Below are positions 17,538 through 26,360 of a stretch of DNA of 64,000 nucleotides, piece by piece (position 1 is the stretch's first letter; the number at the start of each line of letters is the position of its first letter). Origin of the DNA: Edaphobacter flagellatus. Its GTDB lineage: Bacteria > Acidobacteriota > Terriglobia > Terriglobales > Acidobacteriaceae. The notes under the pieces are model-generated. The model was not told the DNA's origin. It did no database searches and saw nothing but the letters and a program-made list of their open reading frames with translations. The translations under genes and the position numbers were made by a program. The stretch is taken from NCBI RefSeq assembly GCF_025264665.1, contig NZ_CP073697.1, positions 2,790,001-2,854,000 on the forward strand, in the 5' to 3' direction.

Positions 17538-17997
17538 CTGCGGCGCGCTGCGTTGTAATGTACGCGATTCTATTGGGCGCATCGGCGCCCGCGTCGGTGT
17601 GAGCGAGCGGCGAGCCGCGATAGAGCCGATACTCTGGCTGGCCCGTCTCGCCGACACGTACAAATTCGACAGACTGTGGTGTTGAAGGAATTTTTCCTCC
17701 GAACCAGTGCGGATCGTCACGCTCCGCCCACGTCACAAGGCCGAGAATCGATCCCGCAGGATAGGCTGTGCCCGCAGTCGAGCGCGCGTAAGCCACCGCT
17801 GCGTCATTTCCGTACAGGGTGGACATGGTCGCATCGTGTTTGTTGGTCCACGAGGTGACAACCTTCCATGCGAGCGGGTTGTAAGGAAGCTGGCCTGTGA
17901 GTGCCGCCTGTTGATTGATGGATGCGGGCTCCGGCTTTGTCGAATCGCATCCAGTCATTGCGAGAAGAGCGACTGCGGTCATCAAAAGGAATCGCAT
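17527..17997 (-). CDS. P460-like lipoprotein lacking a haem-binding motif
   Basis: 156 residues. A lipoprotein signal (FLLMTAVALLAMTGC) places the lipidated Cys at residue 17. The rest matches the cytochrome P460 fold: NPLAWKVVTSWTNK, LYGNDAAVAYA, YPAGSILGLVTWAERDDPHWFGG. It has no CXXCH; the only Cys is the lipobox one, so covalent haem attachment is impossible in the usual way. GGAG precedes the ATG. It starts 10 bases after the stop of the di-haem gene upstream and must be co-transcribed with it. The role is unknown; it may be a partner of that cytochrome. Confidence 0.82.
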   Translation of the reverse strand: MRFLLMTAVALLAMTGCDSTKPEPASINQQAALTGQLPYNPLAWKVVTSWTNKHDATMSTLYGNDAAVAYARSTAGTAYPAGSILGLVTWAERDDPHWFGGKIPSTPQSVEFVRVGETGQPEYRLYRGSPLAHTDAGADAPNRIAYITTQRAAVMP

Positions 17998-18007
17998 AGG
18001 GTTCTCC

Positions 18008-18964
18008 TCACTGTTGCCCGCTGAGCGGGAAGCTGTAGACGTAATCGTTGCGACGAACGGGATTGTGGCAACCAACGCATTCGTTGGCGAAGTCGGCATC
18101 TTTGCCGTAAGGCTTCAGGTCCATACCGCGCCAGCGTGCGTATCCCCAGCCCTTGGTGGAGGCGTATTTTGCGCTGTCTTTGATCATGAATTCCACCTGG
18201 ATGAAGGCTCCGCTCCTGGTGTCGCCGTTGGCGTCCACCTGCTGCGCCCATGCTGTCTTCGCAAAGATGGTGCCGTCGGGCCACGGGTTGATCCTGTGCT
18301 CGGCGATGGCGCGGATGGCGACGTCATTGCCGAAGATGACGCGGAGTGTGTGATTGTCGAAGCGGTCCGTCGTGCTGACGACCTTCCAGTTCTTGTAGTC
18401 GGGGATGTAGGCGATGCCGTTCAGCTCAGGCTGAACGGTGAGCGTACGGCTGCTCACTTGAATCCACTTGTCGTATTGCGTATCGGCTGTCGCTTTCGCG
18501 GCGTCATCCGGAGCGGCAGGAGGCGCCGACGGATTCAGATAATCCTTCAACACGGCAAGGTCTTCGGCGGAGACACGGGCATGTGGATGGATCAGAAGAT
18601 ACTGCGGCAGAGGCATCGCACCGAGCTGAACCTGATTGACCACCTCATACAGCGTGGCCTTCTGCTGCGCGGCGGGCAGGTTGCCGATCTCAGAGAAGTT
18701 GAGATGGCGCCGAGCTTCCTTGATATCGTTGGCGACCAGCCACGACGCAGGCGCAAGACGATCAAACCACGGCAGTTGCGTCTCGTTGGAATGGCAGTTG
18801 TAGCAGGAGTTTCGCAGGATCTGTTTCACCTCGAGCGGGGCCGCGAGATCGGCGGTGACAGGAGGATTCTCGATGCGTGGCCGCACCAGTTGCAGTGCAG
18901 CAAACAGAAGGATGAAGACTGCTGCTGCACAGACAGCTATTCGCGTGCTGCCGGATGGCTTCAT
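18008..18964 (-). CDS. Haem-binding domain/cytochrome P460 fusion protein
   Basis: 318 residues. An N-terminal membrane anchor or signal (about 9-27) is followed by a Haem_bd domain with CYNCH at 54-58 (SNETQLPWFDRLAPASW continues the family signature). The C-terminal half is P460-like (DYKNWKVVSTTDRFDNHTLRVIFGND) and carries a second haem site, CVGCH, at 296-300. It should be a periplasmic di-haem c-type protein taking part in electron transfer or in oxidation of a small N- or S-compound. The ATG has AAGGA upstream. The P460-like lipoprotein follows after 10 bases. Confidence 0.88.
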   Translation of the reverse strand: MKPSGSTRIAVCAAAVFILLFAALQLVRPRIENPPVTADLAAPLEVKQILRNSCYNCHSNETQLPWFDRLAPASWLVANDIKEARRHLNFSEIGNLPAAQQKATLYEVVNQVQLGAMPLPQYLLIHPHARVSAEDLAVLKDYLNPSAPPAAPDDAAKATADTQYDKWIQVSSRTLTVQPELNGIAYIPDYKNWKVVSTTDRFDNHTLRVIFGNDVAIRAIAEHRINPWPDGTIFAKTAWAQQVDANGDTRSGAFIQVEFMIKDSAKYASTKGWGYARWRGMDLKPYGKDADFANECVGCHNPVRRNDYVYSFPLSGQQ

Positions 18965-19123
18965 ACGATGTCCTTTTCTCTCTGCCTGTTATACGCTGCG
19001 CTGCGAAGATGGGAAGCTTAGAAATTTTTATCTGCGATAAGAAGAAAGCGCGCTGTGCTTGTAGGGCAGGGTGGCAATCGTTACTCTGATGGCGGTTGCT
19101 CTCTTCTTCAAGGAAGCCTCACG

Positions 19124-19585
19124 ATGAGTCCATCCCTCTCCACGCCGGAATTTTCGGGCGCTGACAAATACGATCTTGAGCGCTTCGTCGTAGCCCAGGA
19201 GGGCATTTACGAGCGCGCTTATACGGAATTGCAGAGCGGAAGCAAGCGCAGCCACTGGATGTGGTTCATCTTTCCGCAGATTCGCGGGCTTGGTTTGAGC
19301 GAGATGTCGGTGCGTTACGCCATCTCGTCGCTCGACGAGGCCAGGGCTTACCTGGAGCACCGTGTGCTGGGGGCGAGACTACGCAAGATCACGGAGACGG
19401 TCGCCGCGCTCAATGGCAGGACCGCGGAGCAGATCTTCGGCTATCCCGACGATATGAAGTTTCATTCCTGCATGACGTTGTTTGCCAGGGCGGCCAACGA
19501 AGAATCGATCTTTGAGATCGCGCTTGGGCGTTACTTCAACGGAGCGATGGACGCCGAGACGCTGAAGCGTCTTAGCTGCTTGTAG
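19124..19585 (+). CDS. DUF1810 family protein
   Basis: 153 residues, the normal size for DUF1810. The family signature is clear: YDLERFVVAQEGIYERA, HWMWFIFPQIRGLG, and DDMKFHSCMTLFARA. The biochemical function of this widespread cytosolic family is not established. The start is placed at 19124 because AAGGA lies 9 bases upstream; the longer reading frame upstream lacks a ribosome site. The polysaccharide deacetylase gene follows after 27 bases on the same strand. Confidence 0.9.
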   Translation: MSPSLSTPEFSGADKYDLERFVVAQEGIYERAYTELQSGSKRSHWMWFIFPQIRGLGLSEMSVRYAISSLDEARAYLEHRVLGARLRKITETVAALNGRTAEQIFGYPDDMKFHSCMTLFARAANEESIFEIALGRYFNGAMDAETLKRLSCL

Positions 19586-19612
19586 CAGCCTCCGGTGAGA
19601 TGATGGTATGGG

Positions 19613-20374
19613 ATGAATCTGCGGATCGATGCGTTTGGGTTAGCTGCGAGTCTTGCTCCTTCTGCGGAACTGTGGGGAGCTTCGGCGCTTGCTGCAGTGG
19701 CGGCCGGGGGAACTCTGGCGTGGGCCGCGCTTTCGCCGGGGTCACAGCTCTTCGGCCGTACGCTCATTGCTCCAGCACGTCCGCATGAGCTTGCGCTGAC
19801 CTATGACGACGGGCCGAATCCGGCTGCGACGCCGCAGCTGCTTGAAGTGCTTGCGCGGCACGGAGTCAAGGCGACCTTCTTTCTGATTGGCGGGTTTGCG
19901 ACGCAGTGTCCCGCGCTAGTACGCGAGATTGTGCAGGCCGGACACCTGATCGGCAATCACACCATGACGCATCCGTGGCTCGCGTGGCAGAGCGAGCGGA
20001 GGATTCGCGAGGAGCTGATGGGGGCAAGCGCCGCCATTGAAGATGTCATTGGCGAGAAGGTGAGCTGGTTCCGTGCTCCGCATGGGGCACGGCGGCCTGT
20101 CGTGCTGCAGGTTGCGCGCGAGATGGGCATGACGCCGGTGCAGTGGAATGCGATGGGCTACGACTGGCGCACGATCACCGGCGACGAGATCGCGAGTCAT
20201 GTGCAGCGTGGCGTCGAGCGCAATCAACGCGGTGGACGCGGCAGCAACATCTTGCTGCACGATGGCGGACACCTTGGCCTGGGCGCATCGCGGCTGGAGT
20301 CTGTCAAAGCCACCGAGCTGCTGATTGAGCGCTACCGTGCTTCACGCTTCGTTACCGTGGATGCGTGGCTCTAG
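19613..20374 (+). CDS. Polysaccharide deacetylase (NodB-homology domain)
   Basis: A carbohydrate esterase family 4 protein of 253 residues that removes N- or O-acetyl groups from glycans such as peptidoglycan or chitin-like polymers. An N-terminal hydrophobic stretch (about 20-40) is a likely membrane anchor. Motif 1, TYDDGPN, has the catalytic base Asp65 and metal ligand Asp66. Motif 2, HTMTH, gives ligands His116 and His120. Motif 3 is RAPHG. LLHDGG matches the later His motif. It follows the DUF1810 gene closely and converges with the creatininase-like gene. Confidence 0.92.
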   Translation: MNLRIDAFGLAASLAPSAELWGASALAAVAAGGTLAWAALSPGSQLFGRTLIAPARPHELALTYDDGPNPAATPQLLEVLARHGVKATFFLIGGFATQCPALVREIVQAGHLIGNHTMTHPWLAWQSERRIREELMGASAAIEDVIGEKVSWFRAPHGARRPVVLQVAREMGMTPVQWNAMGYDWRTITGDEIASHVQRGVERNQRGGRGSNILLHDGGHLGLGASRLESVKATELLIERYRASRFVTVDAWL

Positions 20375-20380
20375 ATCGCT

Positions 20381-21274
20381 TTACTGCGGCGTATCGAGCG
20401 GATGCGAAGTCTTTTCGAAGAACTCGTTCTGCAGCTTCAGGCTTACATCGTCGGCTTTGATGGCGGCAAGCACCTTCGCGACGGAGTCTACCCACCACTT
20501 CATCTGGAACTCTCCCAGTTCGCGTGATGCGGCGGAGCCGTCTCCGGCGTAGTGATCGGGGAAGCGCGCATACCACCAGATTGCGGTGTAGACACCGTCG
20601 GGCAGGTTCTGGTGATGCTGGTCTGCGCCGGACTCCGCATTGGCCCGCTCAGGATGCACCAGATCAGGCCGCACGATCATCAGTTTCGAAGTTTCGCTCT
20701 CGCCGGCGTGCTGGTCGTTCGTTGTCTTCTTCGCAGGGCCGCCTGTGGGAGGCACACGCTGGTCGAAGAGATAGACGACGTAATCGTGTGGCTTATCCAG
20801 CTGTGTCTGGATGAAATAGGGGAGCAGATGATTGTTGCCGCCGTGGCCGTTGATGATCAGGATCTTCTTGCAGCCGTTGCGCGCCATCTCGTCGGTGGTG
20901 GCCTGCATCAGCGCCAGCTGCAGCTCGCGGCTGTAGGAGACGGTGCCGGGTTCCTGCCGCGCCTCGGCGATCTGGCCGAAATAGTATTCGGGAAAGACGA
21001 CGGTGTATTGCTGTTCCGCTGCATGCAGCGCGGTGTAGCGTGCGTTCAGCAGGTCGGAGCCGATGGGAAGATGCGGTCCATGTTTTTCAAGAATGCCGAT
21101 GGGCAGAATGCACGTGCCCTGTGCCTGCTTGATGGCTGCGATGAAATCTGGGCCGGTCAGCTCCTCCCAATGTGCAGAGAGCTTCGTCTGCGACTGCGCC
21201 GAAGAGAAAGTTGTTGCAAGCGCCAGAAGCGCACCAGCGCCGTATGTGCATGTTCTGCGGAGTAGTCCGGTCAT
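20381..21274 (-). CDS. Secreted creatininase-family amidohydrolase
   Basis: 297 residues with an N-terminal signal peptide (cleavage near SSAQSQ). It is a creatininase-fold metallohydrolase: the metal-binding motif GILEKHGPHLPIGSD (Glu63, His65, Asp74), INGHGGNN, and HAGESETS are all present. Family members open cyclic amides (creatinine) or deformylate intermediates in cofactor synthesis, mostly in the cytoplasm, so export is a notable difference. The substrate is unknown. Six bases separate its stop from that of the convergent deacetylase. Confidence 0.88.
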   Translation of the reverse strand: MTGLLRRTCTYGAGALLALATTFSSAQSQTKLSAHWEELTGPDFIAAIKQAQGTCILPIGILEKHGPHLPIGSDLLNARYTALHAAEQQYTVVFPEYYFGQIAEARQEPGTVSYSRELQLALMQATTDEMARNGCKKILIINGHGGNNHLLPYFIQTQLDKPHDYVVYLFDQRVPPTGGPAKKTTNDQHAGESETSKLMIVRPDLVHPERANAESGADQHHQNLPDGVYTAIWWYARFPDHYAGDGSAASRELGEFQMKWWVDSVAKVLAAIKADDVSLKLQNEFFEKTSHPLDTPQ

Positions 21275-21304
21275 CGGCCGATCATCCTTTTTGCGTTTGT
21301 AGTG

Positions 21305-21314
21305 TTGCGCAAAA
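21305..21314. promoter_or_regulatory. TTGCGCAA palindrome upstream of the creatininase-like gene
   Basis: TTGCGCAAAA lies 31 bases upstream of the creatininase-family start and overlaps the gap after hemL. Its core is shared with sites at 1960 and 28086. Its function is inferred from recurrence only. Confidence 0.3.
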
Positions 21315-21316
21315 TT

Positions 21317-22612
21317 TTAGCTGGTTTGCAACGATCTGAGCGCAGCGTCGAGGATCGCCTTTACTTCAGCGGGGCCATGCGCTGTGGAGACGAACGCCGC
21401 CTCAAACTGGCTGGGCGGCAGCCAGACCCCGGCTTCGAGCATGGCGCGGTGGAAGCGGCCGAAGGCTGCCGTATCTGATGTTGATGCCGATGCGAAGTTC
21501 GTCACCATATTGCTGGTGAAGAACCATGTGAACATCGAGCCCACCTGATTCGTCATCAGCGGTACGCCTGCTTCGCGTGCAATCGCAGCGACACCTGTCG
21601 CGATGGCTTCTGTCGTCTTCTGAAGCTGAGGATAGATCGCCTGTTCGTTCTCGATCAGGTGCTGGAGTGTGGCAATGCCCGCGGCCATCGCCAGCGGGTT
21701 GCCGCTCAGCGTCCCTGCCTGATAGACAGGGCCAAGCGGAGCGAGATAGTTCATGATCTCCGCGCGTCCGCCGAACGCAGCGCACGGCAGGCCGCCGCCA
21801 ATGATCTTGCCCAGCGTCGTCAGGTCAGGCTTGATGTCATAGAGCCTCTGCGCACCGCCCAGCGAGAGCCGGAAGCCGGTCATTACCTCATCCAGAATCA
21901 GCAGCGCGCCGTGCCGGTGCGCGATATCGCGCAGGCCGTTCAGATAGCCGGGTAGTGGGGCGATGGCGCCCGCGTTGCCGACCACCGGCTCGACGATGAT
22001 GCAGGCGATCTCTTTTGGGCGCGCCGCAAATGCTGCGCGTACGGCTTCCAAATCGTTGAATGGCAGCGCCAGCGTATGCATTGCCGTTTCTGCCGGAACA
22101 CCCGCTGAGCCGGGAATGCCGAGTGTTGCTACGCCTGAGCCGGCTTTCACCAGCAGGGAGTCCGAGTGACCGTGATAGCAGCCCTCGAATTTGATGACGA
22201 AGTTGCGACCTGTAAATCCGCGCGCCAGCCGGATGGCGGTCATGCAGGCCTCGGTGCCTGAGTTCACGAAACGCAGCTTCTCGATGGAGGGGAAACACTC
22301 CTGCACCATGAGGGCGAGGTCTGCCTCGGCTGCGGTCGAAGCGCCAAAACTCGCGCTGCGGCCCGCTGCCTCACGAATCGCTTCCACTACTGGCGGAAAT
22401 GCGTGGCCGAGAATCATCGGCCCCCACGAGCCGAACATGTCCACGTAACGGTTGCCGTCCTCGTCGTACAGATAGGCACCCTCGGCACGCGTTACGAACG
22501 GCGGATCGCCGCCTACAGAGCGAAAGGCGCGGACAGGCGAATCGACTCCGCCCGGCAAGAGGGATTCGGCGCGTTGCTGCAGCTGGCGGGAGCGATTGAG
22601 AGGTAGCGGCAT
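21317..22612 (-). CDS. hemL: Glutamate-1-semialdehyde 2,1-aminomutase
   Basis: A PLP enzyme that converts glutamate-1-semialdehyde to 5-aminolevulinate in the C5 haem pathway, 431 residues, the normal length. The N-terminus [14 protein letters not shown] and the PLP-Lys segment [18 protein letters not shown] are diagnostic, as is [15 protein letters not shown]. There is no Shine-Dalgarno sequence before the ATG, but TATACT lies on the coding strand 8-13 bases upstream, so the message may be nearly leaderless. It is divergent from the DCC protein gene, 31 bases away. Confidence 0.97.
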   Translation of the reverse strand: MPLPLNRSRQLQQRAESLLPGGVDSPVRAFRSVGGDPPFVTRAEGAYLYDEDGNRYVDMFGSWGPMILGHAFPPVVEAIREAAGRSASFGASTAAEADLALMVQECFPSIEKLRFVNSGTEACMTAIRLARGFTGRNFVIKFEGCYHGHSDSLLVKAGSGVATLGIPGSAGVPAETAMHTLALPFNDLEAVRAAFAARPKEIACIIVEPVVGNAGAIAPLPGYLNGLRDIAHRHGALLILDEVMTGFRLSLGGAQRLYDIKPDLTTLGKIIGGGLPCAAFGGRAEIMNYLAPLGPVYQAGTLSGNPLAMAAGIATLQHLIENEQAIYPQLQKTTEAIATGVAAIAREAGVPLMTNQVGSMFTWFFTSNMVTNFASASTSDTAAFGRFHRAMLEAGVWLPPSQFEAAFVSTAHGPAEVKAILDAALRSLQTS

Positions 22613-22643
22613 CAGATTCAGTATAAGAGTTGCTGGTGACGCA

Positions 22644-23072
22644 ATGACTCAGGCCGACCGCGCAAAGATCGCACAACATCCTATCCTGCTGTACGACGGC
22701 GTCTGCGCGCTGTGCAACGGATCGGTGCGGTTCGTGCTCAGGCACGATGCGCAGGGGTGGATTCTCTTCGCTCCGTTGGAGAGCGACATCGCGCGCGAAC
22801 TTCTTGAGGGAGAACAGGTTCCTGAAGGCATGGCGCTCGTCACCTCTCCATTCAGAGCAACGCAACGCATCTACTGGCGCTCCGATGCGGCCCTTGAAGT
22901 GTTACGGCTGCTCGGCTGGAATGGTCTCGCCCGCCTGCTGCAGCTTGTACCGCGCCCGTTGCGAGAGGCGGTTTACGGTCTGGTGGCGCGGATGCGCTAC
23001 AAGGTCTTCGGACGCTACGATGTCTGCCCTCTTCCCGCGCCGGCGCAGCGGGAGCGGTTTCTCGGCTTCTGA
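22644..23072 (+). CDS. DCC-family thiol-disulfide oxidoreductase-like protein
   Basis: 142 residues. The family motif is [15 protein letters not shown] with Cys21 and Cys24 in a CxxC arrangement (DUF393). Downstream the family landmarks [10 protein letters not shown] and [18 protein letters not shown] are seen. It is thought to be a redox protein of thioredoxin-like fold; the physiological partner is unknown. The ATG at 22644 is preferred to a longer frame that would overlap hemL. It is a single gene divergent from hemL. Confidence 0.87.
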   Translation: MTQADRAKIAQHPILLYDGVCALCNGSVRFVLRHDAQGWILFAPLESDIARELLEGEQVPEGMALVTSPFRATQRIYWRSDAALEVLRLLGWNGLARLLQLVPRPLREAVYGLVARMRYKVFGRYDVCPLPAPAQRERFLGF

Positions 23073-23186
23073 ATGCTCCGCGTGCGCGGGAATAACGCTT
23101 GTTTATCCCGGTTTAACGCCCACAGGCGTCGTCCTGCTAGACTGAAAACTCCGCACCACTGAATACTTCGTCCTCTGGAGAACATC

Positions 23187-24296
23187 TTGCCGGTGAACTT
23201 GCCCACCTCTGATGCGGCCTCTGCCGAAACCAAGCTCAAGCCGAAGCAGACGAAAGCCGCTGCGAAGAAGTCTGTCAGCTACGTCGATGCCGGCGTCGAC
23301 ATCTCGGCCGCCGATAAGTCCAAGCATCGCATCAAGATGCTGGCTCGCAAGACCTTCAACAAGCATGTGCTTTCAGAGATCGGCGGTTTTGGCGGCCTCT
23401 TCTCGCTAGATCTCGAGAAGTTCCCAAACCCCGTGCTGGTCTCCTCGGCCGATGGCGTCGGCACCAAGCTGAAGGTCGCCTTCGACCTCGGCATCCATCA
23501 CACCGTCGGGCAGGATCTCGTCAACCACTGCGTCAACGACATCGCGGTGCAGGGCGCGACGCCGTTGTTCTTCCTCGACTATCTTGCTACCGGTAAGCTC
23601 GAGAACTCCGTCGTCGAGACGGTCGTACAGGGCATCTCGGACGCGTGCCGCGCCAATGGCTGCGCGCTGATTGGCGGGGAAACCGCGCAGATGCCCGGCT
23701 TCTACGCCGAGGGCGAATACGACCTCGCCGGCACCATTATCGGCGCTGTAAGCCGCGACAAGATCATTACCGGTGACGGTATTCAGGTGGGCGACATCCT
23801 TCTGGGGATTCCGTCGAACGGGCTGCACACCAACGGCTACTCGCTGGCCCGCAAGCTGTTGTTCGAAGTGGCGAAGTACGGCCCCGACCAGTACGTCAAC
23901 GAGCTGAAGGATAAGACCGGTGCATCGCTGATGCGCGTCCATCGCAGTTATCTTGCCATTATCAAGAAGCTGACCAACGGTGAGGTCGTCAGCGGCATGG
24001 CGCACATCACCGGCGGCGGTATTACGGAAAATCTGCCACGCATCATCCCCAAGGGCATGGGTGCGCAGGTCGATCTCGCCTCCTGGCAGGTTCCGCCGCT
24101 CTTCGAGCACCTGCAGAAGCTTGGCAACGTCGAGCGCGATGAGATGCTACGTACCTTCAACATGGGCATCGGCCTGATCGTCGTGATCCCGGCGGAAAAG
24201 GTGAAGAAGGCCAAGGCGATCCTCAACCGCGCCAACGAACGTTTCCACATCATCGGACGCATCGTGCGCGGCGAGCGCAAGGTCAGCTACAACTAG
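23187..24296 (+). CDS. purM: Phosphoribosylformylglycinamidine cyclo-ligase (AIR synthetase)
   Basis: This enzyme catalyses the fifth step of purine synthesis, ATP-dependent ring closure to aminoimidazole ribotide. It has the PurM/SelD fold: SYVDAGVDI, SSADGVGTKLK, NHCVNDIAVQGATPLFFLDY, and GGETAQMPGFY are all present. The start is TTG with TGGAG 6 bases upstream. The N-terminus carries about 28 extra Ala/Lys-rich residues before the conserved part, giving 369 residues. purN follows after 56 bases on the same strand, and the two probably form one transcript ending at the hairpin at 24989. Confidence 0.97.
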   Translation: MPVNLPTSDAASAETKLKPKQTKAAAKKSVSYVDAGVDISAADKSKHRIKMLARKTFNKHVLSEIGGFGGLFSLDLEKFPNPVLVSSADGVGTKLKVAFDLGIHHTVGQDLVNHCVNDIAVQGATPLFFLDYLATGKLENSVVETVVQGISDACRANGCALIGGETAQMPGFYAEGEYDLAGTIIGAVSRDKIITGDGIQVGDILLGIPSNGLHTNGYSLARKLLFEVAKYGPDQYVNELKDKTGASLMRVHRSYLAIIKKLTNGEVVSGMAHITGGGITENLPRIIPKGMGAQVDLASWQVPPLFEHLQKLGNVERDEMLRTFNMGIGLIVVIPAEKVKKAKAILNRANERFHIIGRIVRGERKVSYN

Positions 24297-24352
24297 GTTC
24301 AAGGAGACTTTGCGGTATTGAAGTTTCGTTCAGGCCGCAAGTTCCGGTATCG

Positions 24353-24967
24353 ATGAAAAAACTAGGTATCCTTCTCTCCGGCAGAGGCTCGAACTTCCTT
24401 GCCATCCACCGCGCTCTTGCCGACGGTCGCATCCCAGGCGCCGAGATCGCTGTGGTGCTTTCGAACAAACCCGATGCTCCGGGGCTTGAAGCGGCGCGTT
24501 CCCTCGGCCTCGTGGCGCAGGCCATCCCGCAGCAGGGCAAAGGGCCTGAGGCTCGTGCAGCGCACGATGCCAGCATGATCGCCGCGCTTACCGACTATGA
24601 GGTCGATCTCGTCTGCCTTGCCGGATACATGCGCATCATCACGCCAGCCTTCGTGGAGGCCTTCCCGAACCGTATTCTCAATGTGCATCCGTCGCTGCTG
24701 CCGGCGTTCCCGGGGCTCGATGCACAGCACCAGGCGTTCGATTACGGCGCAAAAGTTGCCGGTTGCACGGTGCACTTCGTCGACGAGGCCGTCGATCACG
24801 GCGTCATCATCCTGCAGAAGGCCGTCCCTGTCGTCGACACGGACACAGCCGAGACGCTCTCCGCACGCATTCTTGAGCAGGAGCACATCGCCTACCCTGA
24901 AGCGATTGCCCGCGTGCTCAGCGGCAACTACCGCATTGAGGGACGGCGGTATCTGCCTGTCGGCTGA
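24353..24967 (+). CDS. purN: Phosphoribosylglycinamide formyltransferase (GART 1)
   Basis: This enzyme transfers the formyl group of 10-formyltetrahydrofolate to GAR, the third purine step. It has 204 residues, the usual length. The motifs are ILLSGRGSNFLAI at the N-terminus, the catalytic NVHPSLLPAFPG, and HFVDEAVDHG with the conserved Asp. It lies downstream of purM. A strong hairpin terminator begins 22 bases after the stop. It needs the folate product made by FolD, whose gene lies 2 kb away on the other strand. Confidence 0.97.
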   Translation: MKKLGILLSGRGSNFLAIHRALADGRIPGAEIAVVLSNKPDAPGLEAARSLGLVAQAIPQQGKGPEARAAHDASMIAALTDYEVDLVCLAGYMRIITPAFVEAFPNRILNVHPSLLPAFPGLDAQHQAFDYGAKVAGCTVHFVDEAVDHGVIILQKAVPVVDTDTAETLSARILEQEHIAYPEAIARVLSGNYRIEGRRYLPVG

Positions 24968-24988
24968 ATCGCCGTGCTCGCCATAAAC

Positions 24989-25018
24989 CAAAGCCCCGGC
25001 CAATAAACCGGGGCTTTG
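24989..25018. terminator. Hairpin terminator between purN and htrA-like gene
   Basis: Arms CAAAGCCCCGG (24989-24999) and CCGGGGCTTTG (25008-25018) pair perfectly around an 8-base loop. It lies between two convergent genes and can serve both. Confidence 0.8.
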
Positions 25019-25037
25019 ATGTGAACATGCCTAAGAG

Positions 25038-26240
25038 CTAAGTCGTCTGGCCGCGTCCCTGCTGGTCGCGCGCATCGCCCAGCGTTACCTTGATGTCCAT
25101 GCGCTTGCGGCCGCGGAAGACGGTGACCGTCACCACGTCGCCCGCGCGATGCGAGTTCATCACGGCGGACAGGTCCTGCGGGCTGGTAATGTCCTCGCCG
25201 TCCATGGCGATAATCAGGTCGCCTCCCAGCATCACCGGCGTATTGCCCTGATAGGCACGCTGTGTCCCGCCGCGCAGGCCAGCCTTGTCGGCAGCGCCAC
25301 CCGGCAGCACACGCTCAATCAGAATGCCGTAGTCGGCGGGCAGTCCAATCTGCTCAGCGATGTCGGGCCCAATCGGCAGCGTCACGATATCGAGCGTCGG
25401 ACGCCGTATGTAGCCGTACTTCGCGTAGTCGTCCAGAATCGCGCGTGCCGTGTTGATCGGGATGGCGAAGCCGATGCCCGAGCTCTGGTCTGCTCCATTT
25501 GAGGCGATCATCGTCGTAATGCCGATCACCTCGCCACGCGAGTTCAGTAGCGGACCGCCGGAGTTGCCCGGGTTGACCGCCGCGTCCGTCTGGATCGCAT
25601 CCTCGATAGGCGCACCGTTCGGGCTGCGGATCGAGCGGATCGCCGAGATGATGCCGCGTGTCATCGTGCCGTTCAGGCCAAATGGATTGCCGATAGCGTA
25701 CACGCGCTGGCCCACCATCAGGTTGCGCGAGTCCGACAGTGTCACCGGTACCAGATTCGGCGCGTCGATCTTGATCAGCGCCAGGTCGTGGTTCTTGTCC
25801 GTTGCCAGCACGCGGGCCTTGTACTTGTGCTTGTCCGACAGCATGACTTCGAGCCGCTGCGCGTTGCCGATCACGTGGTTGTTCGTCATGATCAGGCCAT
25901 CCTTGGTCAGCACAAAGCCTGACCCCTGGCCCTGCTGCGGCACTGGCCCGTAGAAGAAATCGAAGGCGACCTCGGTCGAGGTGATGTTGACGACCGAAGG
26001 CAGGGCCTTCTTGTACACGCCGATGTTCTGCTGCTCTTCGGCGTCGAAGGCAGGCGCGGCCGAGGCCTGTGTCAACTGAAAGCTTGCTGCCGGGCCTTTG
26101 ACGTCAACGCTCGTGCCATCGCTCGCAGCCTGAGAAGAATGCAGCCAGGGAAAGAGCTTTCCGGCCGACGACGAGTGCGTCGTGATGTAGTAAAAGCCAG
26201 ACAGCAGAAGCAGAACGAGCAGAACGGGGCGCAGTTTCAT
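25038..26240 (-). CDS. HtrA/DegP-type trypsin-like serine protease with PDZ domain
   Basis: A periplasmic or membrane-anchored quality-control protease of about 400 residues. A hydrophobic segment follows MKLRPVLLVLLLLSG. The protease domain has the triad His122 (NNHVIG), Asp152 (HDLALIK) and Ser227 (GNSGGPL). One C-terminal PDZ domain holds the GILIERVLPGGAADKAGL segment. The start is uncertain: no ribosome site precedes this ATG, and in-frame ATGs lie 10 and 16 codons upstream. It is last in a folD-coaE-htrA series on this strand, about 120 bases after coaE. Confidence 0.9.
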   Translation of the reverse strand: MKLRPVLLVLLLLSGFYYITTHSSSAGKLFPWLHSSQAASDGTSVDVKGPAASFQLTQASAAPAFDAEEQQNIGVYKKALPSVVNITSTEVAFDFFYGPVPQQGQGSGFVLTKDGLIMTNNHVIGNAQRLEVMLSDKHKYKARVLATDKNHDLALIKIDAPNLVPVTLSDSRNLMVGQRVYAIGNPFGLNGTMTRGIISAIRSIRSPNGAPIEDAIQTDAAVNPGNSGGPLLNSRGEVIGITTMIASNGADQSSGIGFAIPINTARAILDDYAKYGYIRRPTLDIVTLPIGPDIAEQIGLPADYGILIERVLPGGAADKAGLRGGTQRAYQGNTPVMLGGDLIIAMDGEDITSPQDLSAVMNSHRAGDVVTVTVFRGRKRMDIKVTLGDARDQQGRGQTT

Positions 26241-26360
26241 AGAGTCGTTGTAACCCGTGAATCCTTCCATTACGGCCGTCATGGCCATTGCGGCCGCTGG
26301 GCATTCGGCCTGCCGTTCATTGTATCGAGACGCGGCCAGCGGAGCCAAAGCCGTACCGTT

